Shown here: positions 1 through 13,208 of the stretch, in pieces | Position numbering within the stretch: the stretch's first letter is position 1 | How the letters are laid out: the number at the start of each line of letters is the position of its first letter | Assembly: GCA_009792885.1 (NCBI GenBank) | Contig: WMCF01000014.1 | Span: 13,645,315-13,709,314 of the forward strand | Source of the DNA: Eremophila alpestris peregrina | Taxonomy: Eukaryota; Chordata; Aves; Passeriformes; Alaudidae | Direction: 5' to 3' | DNA: 64,000 bases | The notes under the pieces: generated by a model | Database searches by the model: none | The model's input: only the letters and a program-made list of their open reading frames with translations | What the model was told of the DNA's origin: nothing | Position numbers and translations under genes: made by a program

Positions 1-280
1 TTTACCTGCTAGGGAAAGAGAGCCAACACAGGAGACGGGCAGTCAAGAAATATCGCTGACACTGTGGCCAGTTAATATTATCTACTGTAAAGAGATATGC
101 AGTATATTATTAAGCAAAACTGTGCAATATCTCCTTAGAAAAAGAATGGTTTGGAGGCAAGAACAAAGCATGTTTAACCAAGTGGAATAAAGCAGTGGTC
201 CCTGAGGGAGACTTAAACTACTTAGATCTAAGTATAGATAATAAAAGTTAGTAATTCAAGAGAGTTTCCAAAAGGCATCA

Positions 281-311
281 TTATTAATATTATTGTTGTT
301 GTTGTTGTTGT
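281..311. repeat. (ATT)n/(TTG)n microsatellite
   Basis: An imperfect run of ATT units (281-294) passes into six exact TTG units at 293-310. This is a simple repeat with no sign of function, but a plausible polymorphic marker. Confidence 0.9.
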
Positions 312-3300
312 GTCATGCCTGATCTTTTGAATGGAAAGGCCAAAGTGCCTATAGTGTGCTAACGTGATAGATTTATTTCCCACAGAGTACCCCATATATG
401 CAGAGAACATCAGTTCCCTGAAGGATCCCCTCTTCCCTCTTCTCACTTTCCACCCTGTACAATTACTTTTCAGACCTCCTCATTCCACAAAGAAAGAAAA
501 ATTATAATATTATAACACTCTAAAACAATAGGTTTTAACAGAGTCTCTTTTCATATTTCTTTACCTTGTTACATTTACAATGATGCATTTAAAACAAATG
601 TCCTCTGTCGTTTCTTTGTAGTCATAGCTCTTTACAGGCACAAGGCTACCTTCAGTCAGGTAACCAGGCATTTAAAGACAAGGTTTTACATCTAGGCTGC
701 AAGCAGCAAAATGCAACAATGGTGTACCCTCAAGCATGCAGCACTACTAGCAGGAAGCCCAGCTTAAAGAAAAATGAGCTGTAATACCCATTGGCGATAA
801 GGGTTCTGAGCCCTACTTCCCAGGTGCCTGGTTTTCTTAATTCATTGCTGACTGGAAGCTGATACGTTCCCTTCAGACTCAAATATCTCTCATTGACTGC
901 ACCTGGCTGGAGTTGGCTGCTCAGCACCCTTCCAGCCCAAGCATGCCTATCCCCACCCCAGCACGGTTCCTCCCTGGCAGCATTCAGAAAACCTTGCATT
1001 CACTGGAATGGAACTGGGGTAATGATAAGATTCCCTAAATACCACCTGGTTTTCATTGTTTCAAGATGCCAGAGGCACTTGACTGGTAAAAGCCCAGAAG
1101 TGCAAGGATTCAGGAGAAATTGGGCTGTTCAATTCAAGCAGAATGTTTGGAGGTCAGACAGTCTGATGCTATTTTTTTATTCCACCTGCATAGTAGACGA
1201 ATGGATTAGACATTGACATTTCAACATAGTAATTGTCAAAAATTACTTAGAAAATGTATCACCAAGAAAATAAAAGTTTCTTTTTAGTGAAAGTTTCACC
1301 ACTTCTCTAGCTTTATGAACAATACACCAGCAAAGAGCAGAACTCAGCCTTCAACTAGTTTTTTTGTTCTTACCAAAGGGCAGACTGAGAAAAATAGAAA
1401 GACACCAACAATGACAACCCATGCAGTGAATACTTCAGATGACATTCTGGGCTAGTTTTCAAATGGGATTTATATGTATTTTCTTTGACATTTGAAATCA
1501 TATATTCCAGTACAACACAAAGGTTCCCTTCTATGAAGTATTGGTTTTTGAGGAAAATTTTTAGACAAAAGTGAAGAAAAAACCCATTAAGGAGCAGGAA
1601 ACTAATTATTAGCTTGAATCCATCTGTGTCCGTCAAAATCTTGACTTTCTCTTACATTCTTCTCTGTGACAGGTCACTTCTGATGCAAAATCTAGAACAC
1701 TGCCATTGAAAACTCAAATGGAATAAAGTCCAAAGACCTATTTTCAGCAACCTTCCATTTTACATACCCCAAAAAGAGCTATCTGACTGCTCTGCATGAT
1801 GCAGATCTATATGCACCATTGCCATCTGGCCTGGAAGGGAGTTTGACACTGGAGCAGAAGCAGCAATGAAAGGTGCTAGAAGTTCTGCTTATTGTTGCTA
1901 ATATCAGTCATTCAGCTCCATTAAGCTGAAACATTAGAAACACGAAATGTATTGTAAAAACAGAATTCTGCATTCCCTGCCTGTCAGATTAATAAATTCC
2001 ATGAAGGTGCATTAGACATCTCATCTTAGCTAAGGAAGAACAGCACAGAAAAGGAGGCAACTCAGGGGAAAAATTTCAAGAGCAATAATGCATCCAAAGA
2101 ACATAGCATGACCCACAGGATTTGCAAAACTCCACTTTTGCAAAGCATCCAACATGCATTTGACCTACTTATACATTCAAACACTGGGATTTTGATGGTC
2201 TCCCTGTCTAAAGATACCTTTTGGTACTGCCAGGGATTTTACCCATGTACCAAATAACACAGGACCTGCTGAAAACCAGCTTAAACCTGCATGGACTAAA
2301 AGAGGCATGGCGAGTTTCACTGCAGGCACAGCAGGGAACTTAGGAACTAAACCTGGAAGTTTACAGCACAAGGTTCAGTTGTCAGCTCCATCACTGGCAT
2401 GTAATGCCACCCCAGGAACATTCTCCCTTCTTGTCCATCCTTCCTGAGTTAGGAGTTTCAGAGGAAGAAGGTCTCCTTCCATGTCTAGCACAGTTCAGCT
2501 CTGATATCAAGGGATTGTTGTGATACAAATAAAAATGGAGATATGTACAATCACTCTTTCAGGCCATCTCCAAATCTCGTGAGATTAGGATGGTTTTTCC
2601 TCCCTCAGACAGGCAGGATACTCCTAATCTGTAGCCTATTGCTGTGAAGCATACATTTCCTTCAGGAAAGAGAAAATACACCTTCAGAAAATCAGGAAAT
2701 CTCAGGCTGTCATTGGGAGGAAACAGGTGTGTTACAGAATGATGTGAGACAGCTCTCCCCAGCAGAGCTTACCAGAAGCATCCCTGAGTGAAGGACAGGG
2801 GGAAGAAAGCTCTCCCACAGGTAAACTTTTGAAAGGGCATCCTGACAGTCAGCAGGCATTTGACTTTTGGAGGTCCCTGGGTCCCACAGCCAAAATTATT
2901 CTTGTATAAGAATCTGCTTATTCTTCCCAGACAGAGAGCTCAGAAATGTGAGAGAGTGTTTTAATTATAAACAATAAGGGTAAAAGCCTGGTTTTAATAA
3001 GTCAGTGGTGAAACTCAACTTCTCAAGTAATTTCTAAGTTGCAGTTTTAGTTTTTATGATTTCTTTTTAACTTTTCCTTCTGAAATGTAGGTATAAAAGT
3101 ATCTGTGAAGTTGGCTACAGTTACTTGTGATCTATATAATACATACAGTAGCTTATTATCCTATACTAGTGTGTTATTCTCACTATTTTCCCCTCTCCTA
3201 AAGGGTACATGGGATGCAGTTTGGAGACAAAACTTCCATTTCAATTTTCATGTTACTGCCATGCTGGTCTCCTGGGCTCATTGTGTCTTTGAATTTAGAA

Positions 3301-4439
3301 AATTGAAATTCTTATCTCTCTGGCCATACATCCTGCACGATTTGAGTCAGATTCCAGACTCCCTGATACATTTTTATGCTGCATACATAGCAGAACTGCA
3401 GAACTGAGTTTCTCAGCTCACATACCCTCTTTTGTCCAGACTAATACACTGAAGTCGCAACTACCACAGCCCCTTTCCTGACTTTACATAGTGGCAGATT
3501 AAGGGGACCACAAAATCCATTTCACTCCACACCACTGTGTCATGAAAATTTAGACTCATAGTCTGCTGCATCTCTGTGGTAAGATTTACACGTCACAAGG
3601 GCTAGGGCATTGAATATCCTTTACCTGTGAATTCCTTTGAATTATCCTTTACTCACTGAGCTTTATGAGTTCTTCCTTTCCTTCTAGTTGTTATTAATTA
3701 GCCGTGAGGCAAATTTTTCTTTAATTTCACCTTTATTTCCATTGTAATCACCCCTCATACAACAGGAGCCTCTTATTTTTTCATGCTTGGTACACTTAGA
3801 TTGGAAAATGGGTTTATCTACAGAGTTACACAGAGTATCACAATTTATAACAGTGTGTTTAATTCTTTGGAACCAAACTGAGCACTAACTGCCTTGAGCT
3901 GTTTGGTGGGAAATTAGATTTGTGCTAAACTGCTTAATGCTCTGGGGAATGCAGAATAAACTAGATGTGGCAATTTTATGAGTTTCAGAACTTCAAAATG
4001 ACTATATTTTTATCACTATCACTGAGCTTGGATGTCATTATCTAAGATTTTTTTCTATATATCATTGTCCCAAAATGGATTTAAATTATAAAAAATGGGG
4101 AGGAAAGCAGGGGGAGGGGCTGGTTTATGCAAAACATTTCTAATTTAAACCAGTTTACACTTAAAATATGGAATGAAAGAATGAAAGACAGTTTGGGAGC
4201 AGTTTCATTTAAATTTCACCTTTTAGATAAGACTACATCAGTAAATGTGATGTGCTTTCAGACTGGCAATCTAGAAGTAAAACTTAAATTGAAAACATGG
4301 AAAAACACTTCTGTCTTACTCCTCTTCCAAACTGCAGCAGGACTAATCTCAAATCCATTCTTTCCTGACACTACCCAGGTCACATCACAGAGGGGGAAAG
4401 AAACAAAGAGATGATAAAATTATTTATGCTCAACCATTT

Positions 4440-4640
4440 AAATAGGCATTCCAGCTGACACCAGACTAATTCTGAATAACAGCCACTGCTGTATGGACAA
4501 GAGTTCTTTATTTAAATTCCCAAGTGCTGTTAATGTAATATGATAATGCAACACAATTAGCTATTTCAACAAGACCTGATATTACCAAACCTTTTATTGC
4601 ATGATGAAGTGCCATCTCCATTATGAAACTTCATAAAATA
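4440..4640. other. possible conserved non-coding block (homeodomain-type motifs)
   Basis: The block carries several TAAT/ATTA cores in varied contexts (for example ACTAATTCTGAATAA, CAATTAGC and CCATTATG) and no simple-repeat character. It is not open in any useful frame. Avian enhancers driven by homeodomain factors often look like this, but the call rests on motif density and texture only. Conservation cannot be judged from one sequence. Confidence 0.2.
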
Positions 4641-4830
4641 CATTTATCACGTCAAAAAATATATATTTGCAATAGAAGGACAATAGAAACTGTTAACAAG
4701 ATGATGAAGCTTCTGGAGCAGTAATTATGTGGCTAAATGGCTGTGATTGTCCCACAGTGCTCCTAAGGCAGGTTTCTGCAAGCGGGACCCCTAATGCAAT
4801 GTTTTGTGCTAAATTCACTGCCAATTCTCC

Positions 4831-4877
4831 CATTGCTAAGGACAAGAAAATTAATAATTTTCTTGTCCTTAGAAATG
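4831..4877. repeat. 47-bp near-perfect palindrome
   Basis: The left arm 4831-4853 and right arm 4855-4877 are reverse complements at 22 of 23 positions, around the single base A4854. The inner 18 pairs (arm CTAAGGACAAGAAAATTA) are perfect and the only mismatch is G4835 against A4873. A one-base spacer is too tight for a normal microRNA precursor loop. It could extrude as a cruciform, mark a very short inverted duplication, or be the core of a palindromic mobile-element relic. No target duplication is visible around it. Confidence 0.9.
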
Positions 4878-7800
4878 CTATGGAAAGATAAAATACACAA
4901 TGGAGGAGTCTGGATTTGCAAACAAACTCTGCATGTCTGCTAAGTTATGAACTTATAGGAATCCATTCTTGTGCTGAAAGGAGAAGGGTGTGAATATTTC
5001 TGTATTTCTTTAGTGTGATGAACAGGCCAGTCAAGCTTGACCCATCTCCCCAGTTGCTGTTGCCAGATACTGACCTTCATAAAGCTCAAAAAAAGAAAAA
5101 ATTTCCAAAATTTTATATGCTCTTTCGGTGTAATTATCCAAAAAGCTCTTCGACTAGATTTTTTTTTTTAATGATAAACCAATGAACAAAAATCTCTGCA
5201 AGGACTTCACAGAGTTCTGATAAACTTCCTTTATTTGTAAGTCCTTGCCAATGAATATATTTTCAAATAACTGAAGCTTTTAATAGGATTAGCTGTGATT
5301 AGGATCTGTGTCATAAAGCCTACTGTGACAGGGAGCAAGGAAGAACTGGGACAGGAAAGCAAAAGTAAGAATTGGCTAGGGTATCTAGTATGTCATAGTT
5401 TAAAAATATGGAGATCCATACAAACCTGAAAATCTGAAAAACAACAAGGAAAAAACTTATCCTACTATGATTTTAAAAAGTTGCATGTACAGCACAAAAA
5501 ACTGAGTCTGTAGAAACCTGGACTTCTACCTCAGTGCCTTTTTTGGAATGAGATTTGAGGAGCCAGATGCTGTCCTCATACAGAGAGACTAATTACAGAG
5601 ACTGATATACTAAAGTTTTAATAAGGGCTATTGGCAAGTAATTACCTCCACTAGTATTTCTAGATTTACATCATTGGAAATTATTGTTAAATGATGCCCT
5701 TTCCTGTCAGATGCATATCTATCAGGGCAGTGGTTTTCATAAAGCCAGTTTTAAAATCTGGGCAAGGTAGACTGAGTCTATTGCAAAGCAGAAACATTTA
5801 ATGAAACCAAGAACACTACCTGCACTGTGTATGTAGATTAAAATCTTCAACCTATCCAAGTTACTGAGCAGTCAGGAGTTAAAAAAGATTAAATGGATTT
5901 CACTCTTCAGTGTATTAATGGAAGTATTTTCTTCCCTGCAACCGGTATGTCTGCAGAAGTTTTCATTAACTTCTCTTTACTACTGATAAGACCTAGAGGA
6001 AGAGAACTTGTTCAGCTGCTGAGGAAACCTGTTGGGCTGTCTATCAGGTGTTTTTTTATAGTTACTTTTATTGCTCTTTTTGTTGCAGTAGCTATTACTT
6101 TTAGCATATGATTATTCTTTTTGCATGTTTATTAGTACAGAATATAATTTAATGAACTAATATTTATCCCAACACTTTGATCAAATGAAATAATCATACT
6201 ACTAAAGCATGATAACATACAGACACAATCCTTAAAAACAAAATGAAAATTAAAATCCATGTATTATCAATATAGCTTGAACTTCAGTGTTTGGAAGGGA
6301 AAGTAGGAAAAACAGACATATGTACAGCTGCAGATACCATCAACCAATATGAAAGATTTCTGCTAATACTGGTCATTAAGCAGCATATAATATTGCTGAA
6401 GAGATCAGAGAAAATCAATTTCCACTAACAGAGAAAAAAAAAACCGAAACCAACACAAATGCATAATTTTGAGTTTTCATTTGGGCTATTTTAGTGACAT
6501 TATGCAAGTCTGCAGTTGAGCAAGAGGAAAATTTCAATATTTCCAATGACAGAAAAAATTTTGATTTTTGAGATTTAATTATTTTAAATATCTATGCATG
6601 CTTAATTTTATGTATCTTTCAAACTAATGAACATATGCTGTTATTTTAAAGATAACTTCAAAATAGATTTTACTGTTTCTATGATACTTCATTAAGTCCA
6701 ATGTTCTAGATAAAGTTTTGAGTAAGAGGCCTTTGCCATGAGACTTCTCAAGGTGAAGCTGAAGATGACCATTTTTTTTTTGTCCTATGTTTCTTTGACT
6801 CCAAGCCAATGTGAAAAAGCATGGCAGTTCCCTCCAAGAAAAACTGGAAAAAGCAACAGCAGCCACCTCTCACAAGAGTCTGATTCCTGTGTTTCTGTGA
6901 TAGGCCTGATGTACCAAAAAATCAGTGACTGGTTTTTAATAGAAACATCTTCATGTTTTTTAGTCTCTCAGAAGGAATTCTCCACTCCATGTAATTTTGT
7001 CTTGATACCATGGGAGCCATCTGGATCCCTGTACTTTTTTCATGCCATCTGTATGTGATCACTGAAACAGGCGCAGAAGTCCCATGGCCAGAGTGCTGCC
7101 TCTGGAGTGCTCCCCCAAGAATGAACTCATGTTTGAGCTAAAGAAATGGCTGAGACTGAAGATGACACAGTGTGGTACAGTCCTGAAGGCAGCAAAAATA
7201 CAGCTGCAAGAATCTAAGATATAAATAAATGCCAGATATATATATTTTAAAAATGCAGACATTGAGTCTATTTTCCTAATGGAATTCACAAAGACACCCA
7301 TCAGGATTTGAAATACTGCTGCATACCACTGGATCAGTAGAAAGTAACATCCATGGCAGTATCTTTGTAGATATTATCTTGTATCTTTGATACCAGCTGC
7401 ACATCCCCACAGGAACAGATTTACAGTCCAGAATCTCTGATGCTGAAAACCTGACATCCCCAATGCATGACTTTTAGGGAAATTTTAGGTCAATTTAACA
7501 CCATTCTGGCCCCTGAGTATTGGAAGCTCAGGCTCTGGGTGAAGCTTGTGGGTAGGTTCAGTCTGCACCATCTGGGGCTGCTCCCCAGTGCAAACCCAGC
7601 GCAGCAAGATGGGCAGCTGAGGGATTGGCTTCAAAAGCAGAGTCAGGGCAAAGCCAGCAACTCCTCAAGTGAACACACCTAACTTTCTCTGGCACTGCTG
7701 AGCTCTTCCTACATAATCACTCCTCAGTTGCCATAGGAAGACAAAATCCCACTGTGAATTTATCCCTTAATCCCAGTCTAGTCTTAAATTTAGGGAAAAT

Positions 7801-8600
7801 TGAAATTTTAGGTATCCTCTCAGATTGCATCCTAGGTAGTGCCAGAGTGTGCACAGAATCATTAAGTCATGGGATGAGCCATGAAGAAAACAAGAATTTA
7901 ATGAACTGTCCTGGAATCATTACTGAAAGAAACTGTATACACACTTGTTTTAAATAATTTATTTACCACCACAAAAATATTTCAGGAAATATTTTTTAAC
8001 TGAAATTGCTATTTTCTTCATCAGTTATGCTCAATGACTGATTTTAACTGCTCTACATGTCTCAATCTCAAGCAAACAAAAACAATGGTCAAGGGGGCAG
8101 CATGCAGAATATTTCATCTGGGGAAAAGATGGGGTATTACTCAGAAAGAACTATTTTCCCTTATAACTCCTCAACTATCATTTTTCCAGAAAATGGGGAG
8201 TAATTTTAAATGCACTAAGAAGAAATCTGTCTGAGCAGACAAAATTAAAAACATATGTAAATACCTATGGATAGACATGAGTGCCTGGAGTAAGTCATTT
8301 AACCCCAGAGCATGAGAGGAGCCCAGCTCAGGAGGGATTTTGGGGGCTCTCCCAGAATCTTAAATGCTTGTTTAAGTTATTGATTATTTGGATCATGAAT
8401 ACTGCAGTCAGCCTGTTCTGGAGGAAGGAATCCCTGAAGAGAAAACACAGTTTTGATGAATTTCCCTGTTAATCACAGCACTTCAGAGCACACAGAGCCC
8501 ATCACATACAGCCACAGAAGACAAGGCTGTTCTCCTGGCCCCACCACCTCCTCAGCACCCCTTCAGTCTCCAGTCCTCTGTCTTTAAGGGTTATTGTGTT
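4878..8600. other. AT-rich non-coding stretch
   Basis: I see no recognisable gene or interspersed repeat. Open stretches such as 5893-6111 (72 codons, hydrophobic C-terminal half) and 6738-7058 match no protein family I know. They are expected by chance at this base composition, and the DNA around them looks no different. Confidence 0.55.
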
Positions 8601-11600
8601 CCCACTGGATTGGTTTCACTCAGAGCAGTGCTAATTGAAAGAGCCTTCAGGTTTACTTTAGAAAATGAATGAGTTTGTCCACATACCCTCAGTGGAAGAA
8701 GGAACTTGGATTTAACAATTTTTTTTTTCTCTTATTCATTTATCATTTACAATCTTTGGCTCCTAATGAATATAAGTCTATATATAACTGCATTAAATTT
8801 ATGAGATGCATTTCAGTATTAATCACTTTATATATGTCAAAACACATTTTGGAAGCTGGCCAAAACAACAGGTATATTTCTGTAATTTTAAAGGGTAATA
8901 GAAGCAAAATACTAAATACAGTGCTGCAGCAATGAGCTTCTTACATAGTTCTTCAAGAACCTGATTTAAATTCTGGTTTATCAATTAAAAAGACACTACC
9001 AGCTTTGAAATTTTAATTTCCTTTTGAAATAAAGGTCTCATCTAGATAAAGCTGGTGTTGCTTGTCTCTCAATGCTCCCTACTTTCATTATACAGATTTT
9101 TTTCATACAGCTGCTAAATCCTATTTTCACAAGAGAAAAAAAATTTGCACCTCCAATCATCAAAGCAGCATAATTTAGGCCTTTATTATGTCAGTCATGA
9201 ATTGTCTTTCTTGTGAGCTCACAATGTCATAATATTCTTTCTGATTAATGAGGATCCTACAATTACAGGGTAGGAACCGTCATGCTGCACTGCAGAGCCT
9301 GTCTAGAGGCAAAAATTACTGTTAATGCTAATGCGTTACTGGAGAGTTAGGGGTGGAATTATTACTGTCAGCAAATCCACAGGGTCTGCACCCACAAGAT
9401 GGATGGCTTTTGTCATTTCTGGAATGCAGTTCTGGGAGGCCAATGAACTTTCACATGGGATCTCACCAATTCCCATTGCCCCTTTTTGCATGCTTAGTGC
9501 CCCTGCTCACATTATTTGGAGCACCTCTGCCCATGTAGGAGGCCGCCAGATGGGGTGAAACAAAAGGCACCTAGAAAAGCTACCCTGGCTAACTGCAAAT
9601 CTATCACACCAAAACAAACCAGTTTCAGTCTCTGAAGTATAATCAGCTTCCCTCGTGCAGGTGAAAGGCAAAACTGAATCAATAACTATTCAAATCAATC
9701 CTTGAATTGTTACAGGCAATTTGTTTCCTTTTTAGTTGCTTACAATGCATTTTCCCTTGTCATAACAAAAAACTAAAAGCTATTTCACAAACCAATGCAC
9801 TTTACCCATAAAGGGTGCTTATTTTATACCCATGTGTGATCCCTGCTATAGAAAACCCAGGATATTTTCTATAATTGTGTCTGACTTGGATAACTTAATC
9901 CTATGACTGAATGGGAAAGGGACGTGCTTCTTGAGTACTTTTCAAATTTTGCTCTCAGCATTTCTAGAGAGTACTTCAAGCTTTCTACTGTTTATTATTT
10001 TTCCACATCACTCAGTAGAACAAGCGTATACTAAAGATCAAAAACATAGGACTTGAAATCTGAAAACCAATTTTTCCCTTTAGAAAATAAATACTCAGGA
10101 TGGGAATGATTAAATAACAAGCAGCACAAGTGATGTCAAAAACCAAAGTGTCTTTGATGCTGCACTTTCAGAACACAATATCATCTTCCTTGAATCTTCC
10201 TCTTGTGTCACATCTCCTTATTTAATTTTATTCTAGTAGGATGTATCATGTTTGAACAACTCAAGTGGGGAGGCTCATTCCAGCTTCCAATATGTCAATG
10301 CCATTAGCCAAAACACATGATTTTTTACTGGAAGAGACTGGTTGATGTAGCAGTAGAGTCATTATTCAGCAGACAGACATCCAGCTGAAAGCCATTAACC
10401 CAGAGAAAACAAATGACTGCTCTCAGGATTTGCCCCTCCAAGTTTATCCTGCTGTAAAGAAAAACATTTAGTCCCACACTGCAATTCTCCATGTAAAGAG
10501 CTTTCTTTTACCAAAAAAATATCCCCTTCAAATGAATGAAGCAGTTTAAATACATCTTTTAGCTTGGAAAGGCAACATACATTTAGGAAATCGTTCTAGA
10601 AAGTAGGTGGAAGTAGAAGCAAATAATGGGTTAAGGCTGTGAACAAATATTAAACTGTTTTCATTCACCTAAGGAGCTTCAAACAGTCAGGAGGGGGAGA
10701 AGGAACAAAAACATTCTGACCTACCACAAGCATTTTGAAGTTCAAGTTTAAAGTAATAGTCTGTGATATGTAGGAGTTCAAGAGAGTAGCTGATTCAGTA
10801 GGATTTCACTGTTATTAAAAATATCATAGAAATGCTACTAGCTACAGTATTTTAAGTATACTTAGTGACCTAATGATAGCCAACAATAAAGATTGTCAGG
10901 TAAATAGAAGATTTACAATATGCTGATATTGCTAAAATCAGTGAGAGTTTATTACCTAGTTGAACCAGTATAACAGATTACCGTGGACTACTCCATTTTA
11001 TATGGCAAAATCACAAGAAAAGTTCTCATCATAAACTCTTAGCAACTCAATATATTCCATGGAACAAATGAATTGTATAAACAACAAAAACTTTAATAGA
11101 TTTTTCCATCAGATTTCTCTTCTTGGGAAGTTTCCTGCAAAAGCTCCTGAGGAAGATGAATAATCATCTATATTCCTTTTTGGCTCTTGGTAATACAAAC
11201 TATGGTTTTGAAAATGTAAATTTATACACTGACTTTTCAAAACTCTTCAAATTTATTTCTTTCAGAACAAAAAAAAAATCAGAGAGAAAAATGTATTTGA
11301 AGAGCAGGAGTGAACATAAGGGCTTCATAGTGAGTGAGGCTTGTAGACTACCAATTTCAGAGCCACTCATAAGTGGTAGTAGTCCATCTTTAGAGACAGT
11401 ACAGTACATGACTAGTGAGCATACTCATGCCTTGCCTGTCCTCTAGATTCTGCTAATCAGCAGGTGAAGGGTTCCTGAGCCAAAAGTTGTATTGAGGGCA
11501 ATGAACAGCAGCTGTCAGTGGATTGAATTGCCATGAACTTGCATGTCCTCTTTTGAAACCCATTTTGAGGAAGGAATCATGCAGCAAAACCAATAAGCAA

Positions 11601-12774
11601 TGCCAACTCCCCTCAACTCAGCACTCCCCTAGTCTACCAGCCCTCATCCTGGGAAATAAAGCCATCCTCCCTGGAAGGAAAGACTAAAGAGACTCCTGTT
11701 TCCTCTGTTAGTCCAATTGCCATTTTCATACACAGCTCCAGTATAAGCATTAGAAGGAGCTCTCAAAATCGTCTCTAAAGGCACTCTTAGAAGCCATTTC
11801 TTGTTAACAATTTCTTCCTGTTTCCACTGATGTCATTGGAGATTCCTTGCAACTGCAGCAAAGCAGGACTGGGATGGGCAATTGATCACCTCTGCTTAGT
11901 GGAGAGAAGTGATCCATCTCCATCCTGCTCCTGGCCTCCACATTCATCATCTCTACTCCATAACACAGATGTTCATCCTTATGGACCAGCATCTCATTCC
12001 TTCCTATTGCACAAAGGGATAAACTCCACAGCACAAACTTTTTTATTTCTACCCCCACACCCCCACTGTTGCAGATTATTATCCTGAACAATTTGATGCA
12101 GAAGATTGCCAAGCTTTATCTTCAAAAAAATTCAGCCATTCCATTCCAATATTCTTCTGAAGGCTGTTCCACAATCTTCTGCAGGCTGTCTTCTTTTCCA
12201 GATGGCTAAAGACTGTCTTCGAGCTATCAGCCTGAATCTATTCATGGGATCCATTTGTTCTTCTGCCAGTACTGTCTTGCAGCAACAAATTGTATCCATA
12301 ACTGAGTTGGGTTTGAGTCAGCAAGATGTAACCTAAAGATAAAAGGATCACTGTAGTGCATTTGTTTATAGATTAATTTCCCCTATAGTTATTTTAGTAG
12401 AAAATATGCAGTGAAGTGTTGAGAAATATAAATGAATGACATTTGCAGTTAAAATAATAGCTTACAAAGTTACATGACAATTAGCAGTCTTCCTAAATTA
12501 GTTATATTCTATTTAAATTATTACAATCTAATTAACCATATATGTATATCTCTATGAGCTATCTGTAGCTTGTTAAATACGTGAGTGTTCTATAAAATCT
12601 TCAATCATTAATGATAGATTAATTAAAAAATCATCACTAATGTGCTTTGAGGTTATTACATAGAAAATAAATTTATCTCACATATTAACCTGATGAACAG
12701 ATTTGGCTTGTTAGAAGAAGCCTTTCTATTCTGCTGATGTCTTTTGTAGTACCTGAGCCTTCTGCTGAGCTTGG
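8601..12774. other. AT-rich non-coding stretch
   Basis: No gene, repeat family or CpG-rich segment is recognisable. Open frames such as 9325-9558, 11123-11446 and 11804-12112 overlap open frames in other registers and lack credible exon borders. The right end runs directly into the target-site duplication of the solo LTR. Confidence 0.55.
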
Positions 12775-12779
12775 CCTTG
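12775..12779. repeat. 5' target-site duplication of the LTR (CCTTG)
   Basis: CCTTG lies immediately before the TGTCGTGG start of the LTR and recurs at 14212-14216 immediately after its TGACA end. A 5-bp duplication is usual for ERVL-type and some other endogenous retroviruses. Confidence 0.8.
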
Positions 12780-12933
12780 TGTCGTGGTTTAGGGGAAGTG
12801 GCCCCAAAGGAAGTAGTTAAAGAGAGGTTAGACACGCCTCTGAGAATCCAAGGGGTTAAAAGCAGCAGGAATTTCCGGGGTGTTCTCTTTGGCTTTTGCC
12901 TGCCGAGGTGAGAATACCTTCCCCCAGCTCGTA

Positions 12934-13006
12934 GGGGGGGGGGGGGGGGGGGGGGGGGGGAGAAGAGGGGGGGGGGGGGGGGGTCCCCCCCCCCCCCCCC
13001 CCCCCC
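12934..13006. repeat. poly-G/poly-C homopolymer cluster in the LTR
   Basis: There is a run of 27 G (12934-12960), a short AGAAGA spacer, 17 G (12967-12983), one T, and 22 C (12985-13006). The second G run and the C run form a near-perfect inverted repeat with a one-base centre. Either strand could form G-quadruplexes. The frames that stay open across it encode only glycine or proline runs and are artefacts. Exact run lengths in an assembly should be treated with caution. Confidence 0.95.
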
Positions 13007-13010
13007 GCCC

Positions 13011-13208
13011 CAGAAGAAAGGCTTTGGAAGCAGCAGCAGCAGTGAGGAGGGGGGAAGCTGGGCTGGAGAGAGAGAGAGAGAGGGAGAGGGCCAAGACATG
13101 GGAGGCGAGGCGCGGGCCTCGTCCCCTCGCCCCGCATCCCCGGACCCCCCGAGCCCCCCTCCCCCCCAGAAGAAAGGCTTCGGAAGCAGCTAGCAGCAGC
13201 GAGAGAGA
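13011..13208 (+). repeat. internal duplication within the LTR U3
   Basis: A C-rich tract followed by CAGAAGAAAGGCTT and GGAAGCAGC occurs at 13011-13045 and again at 13167-13205, 156 bases apart. Both copies lead into GA-rich sequence ((GA)n at 13067-13082 and GAGAGAGAGG near 13200). This suggests a tandem duplication of a U3 segment, followed by divergence through point changes and an inserted TAG. Confidence 0.75.

Larger units (their letters stand above)
1..4830. other. AT-rich non-coding stretch
   Basis: No ORF here reads like a known protein; the longest open stretches are about 100 codons on either strand and show no domain, repeated motif or credible pair of splice sites. There is no CpG-rich promoter-like segment and no interspersed repeat I recognise. 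A short ATT/TTG microsatellite lies near the left end. The last 400 bases (about 4440-4640) are rich in TAAT/ATTA cores and are described separately. The stretch is compatible with intergenic DNA or the inside of a long intron. Confidence 0.6.

Noticed and set aside
4831..4877. MicroRNA precursor
   Set aside because: A one-base centre leaves no normal terminal loop and the arms are almost fully complementary, unlike a typical pre-miRNA.
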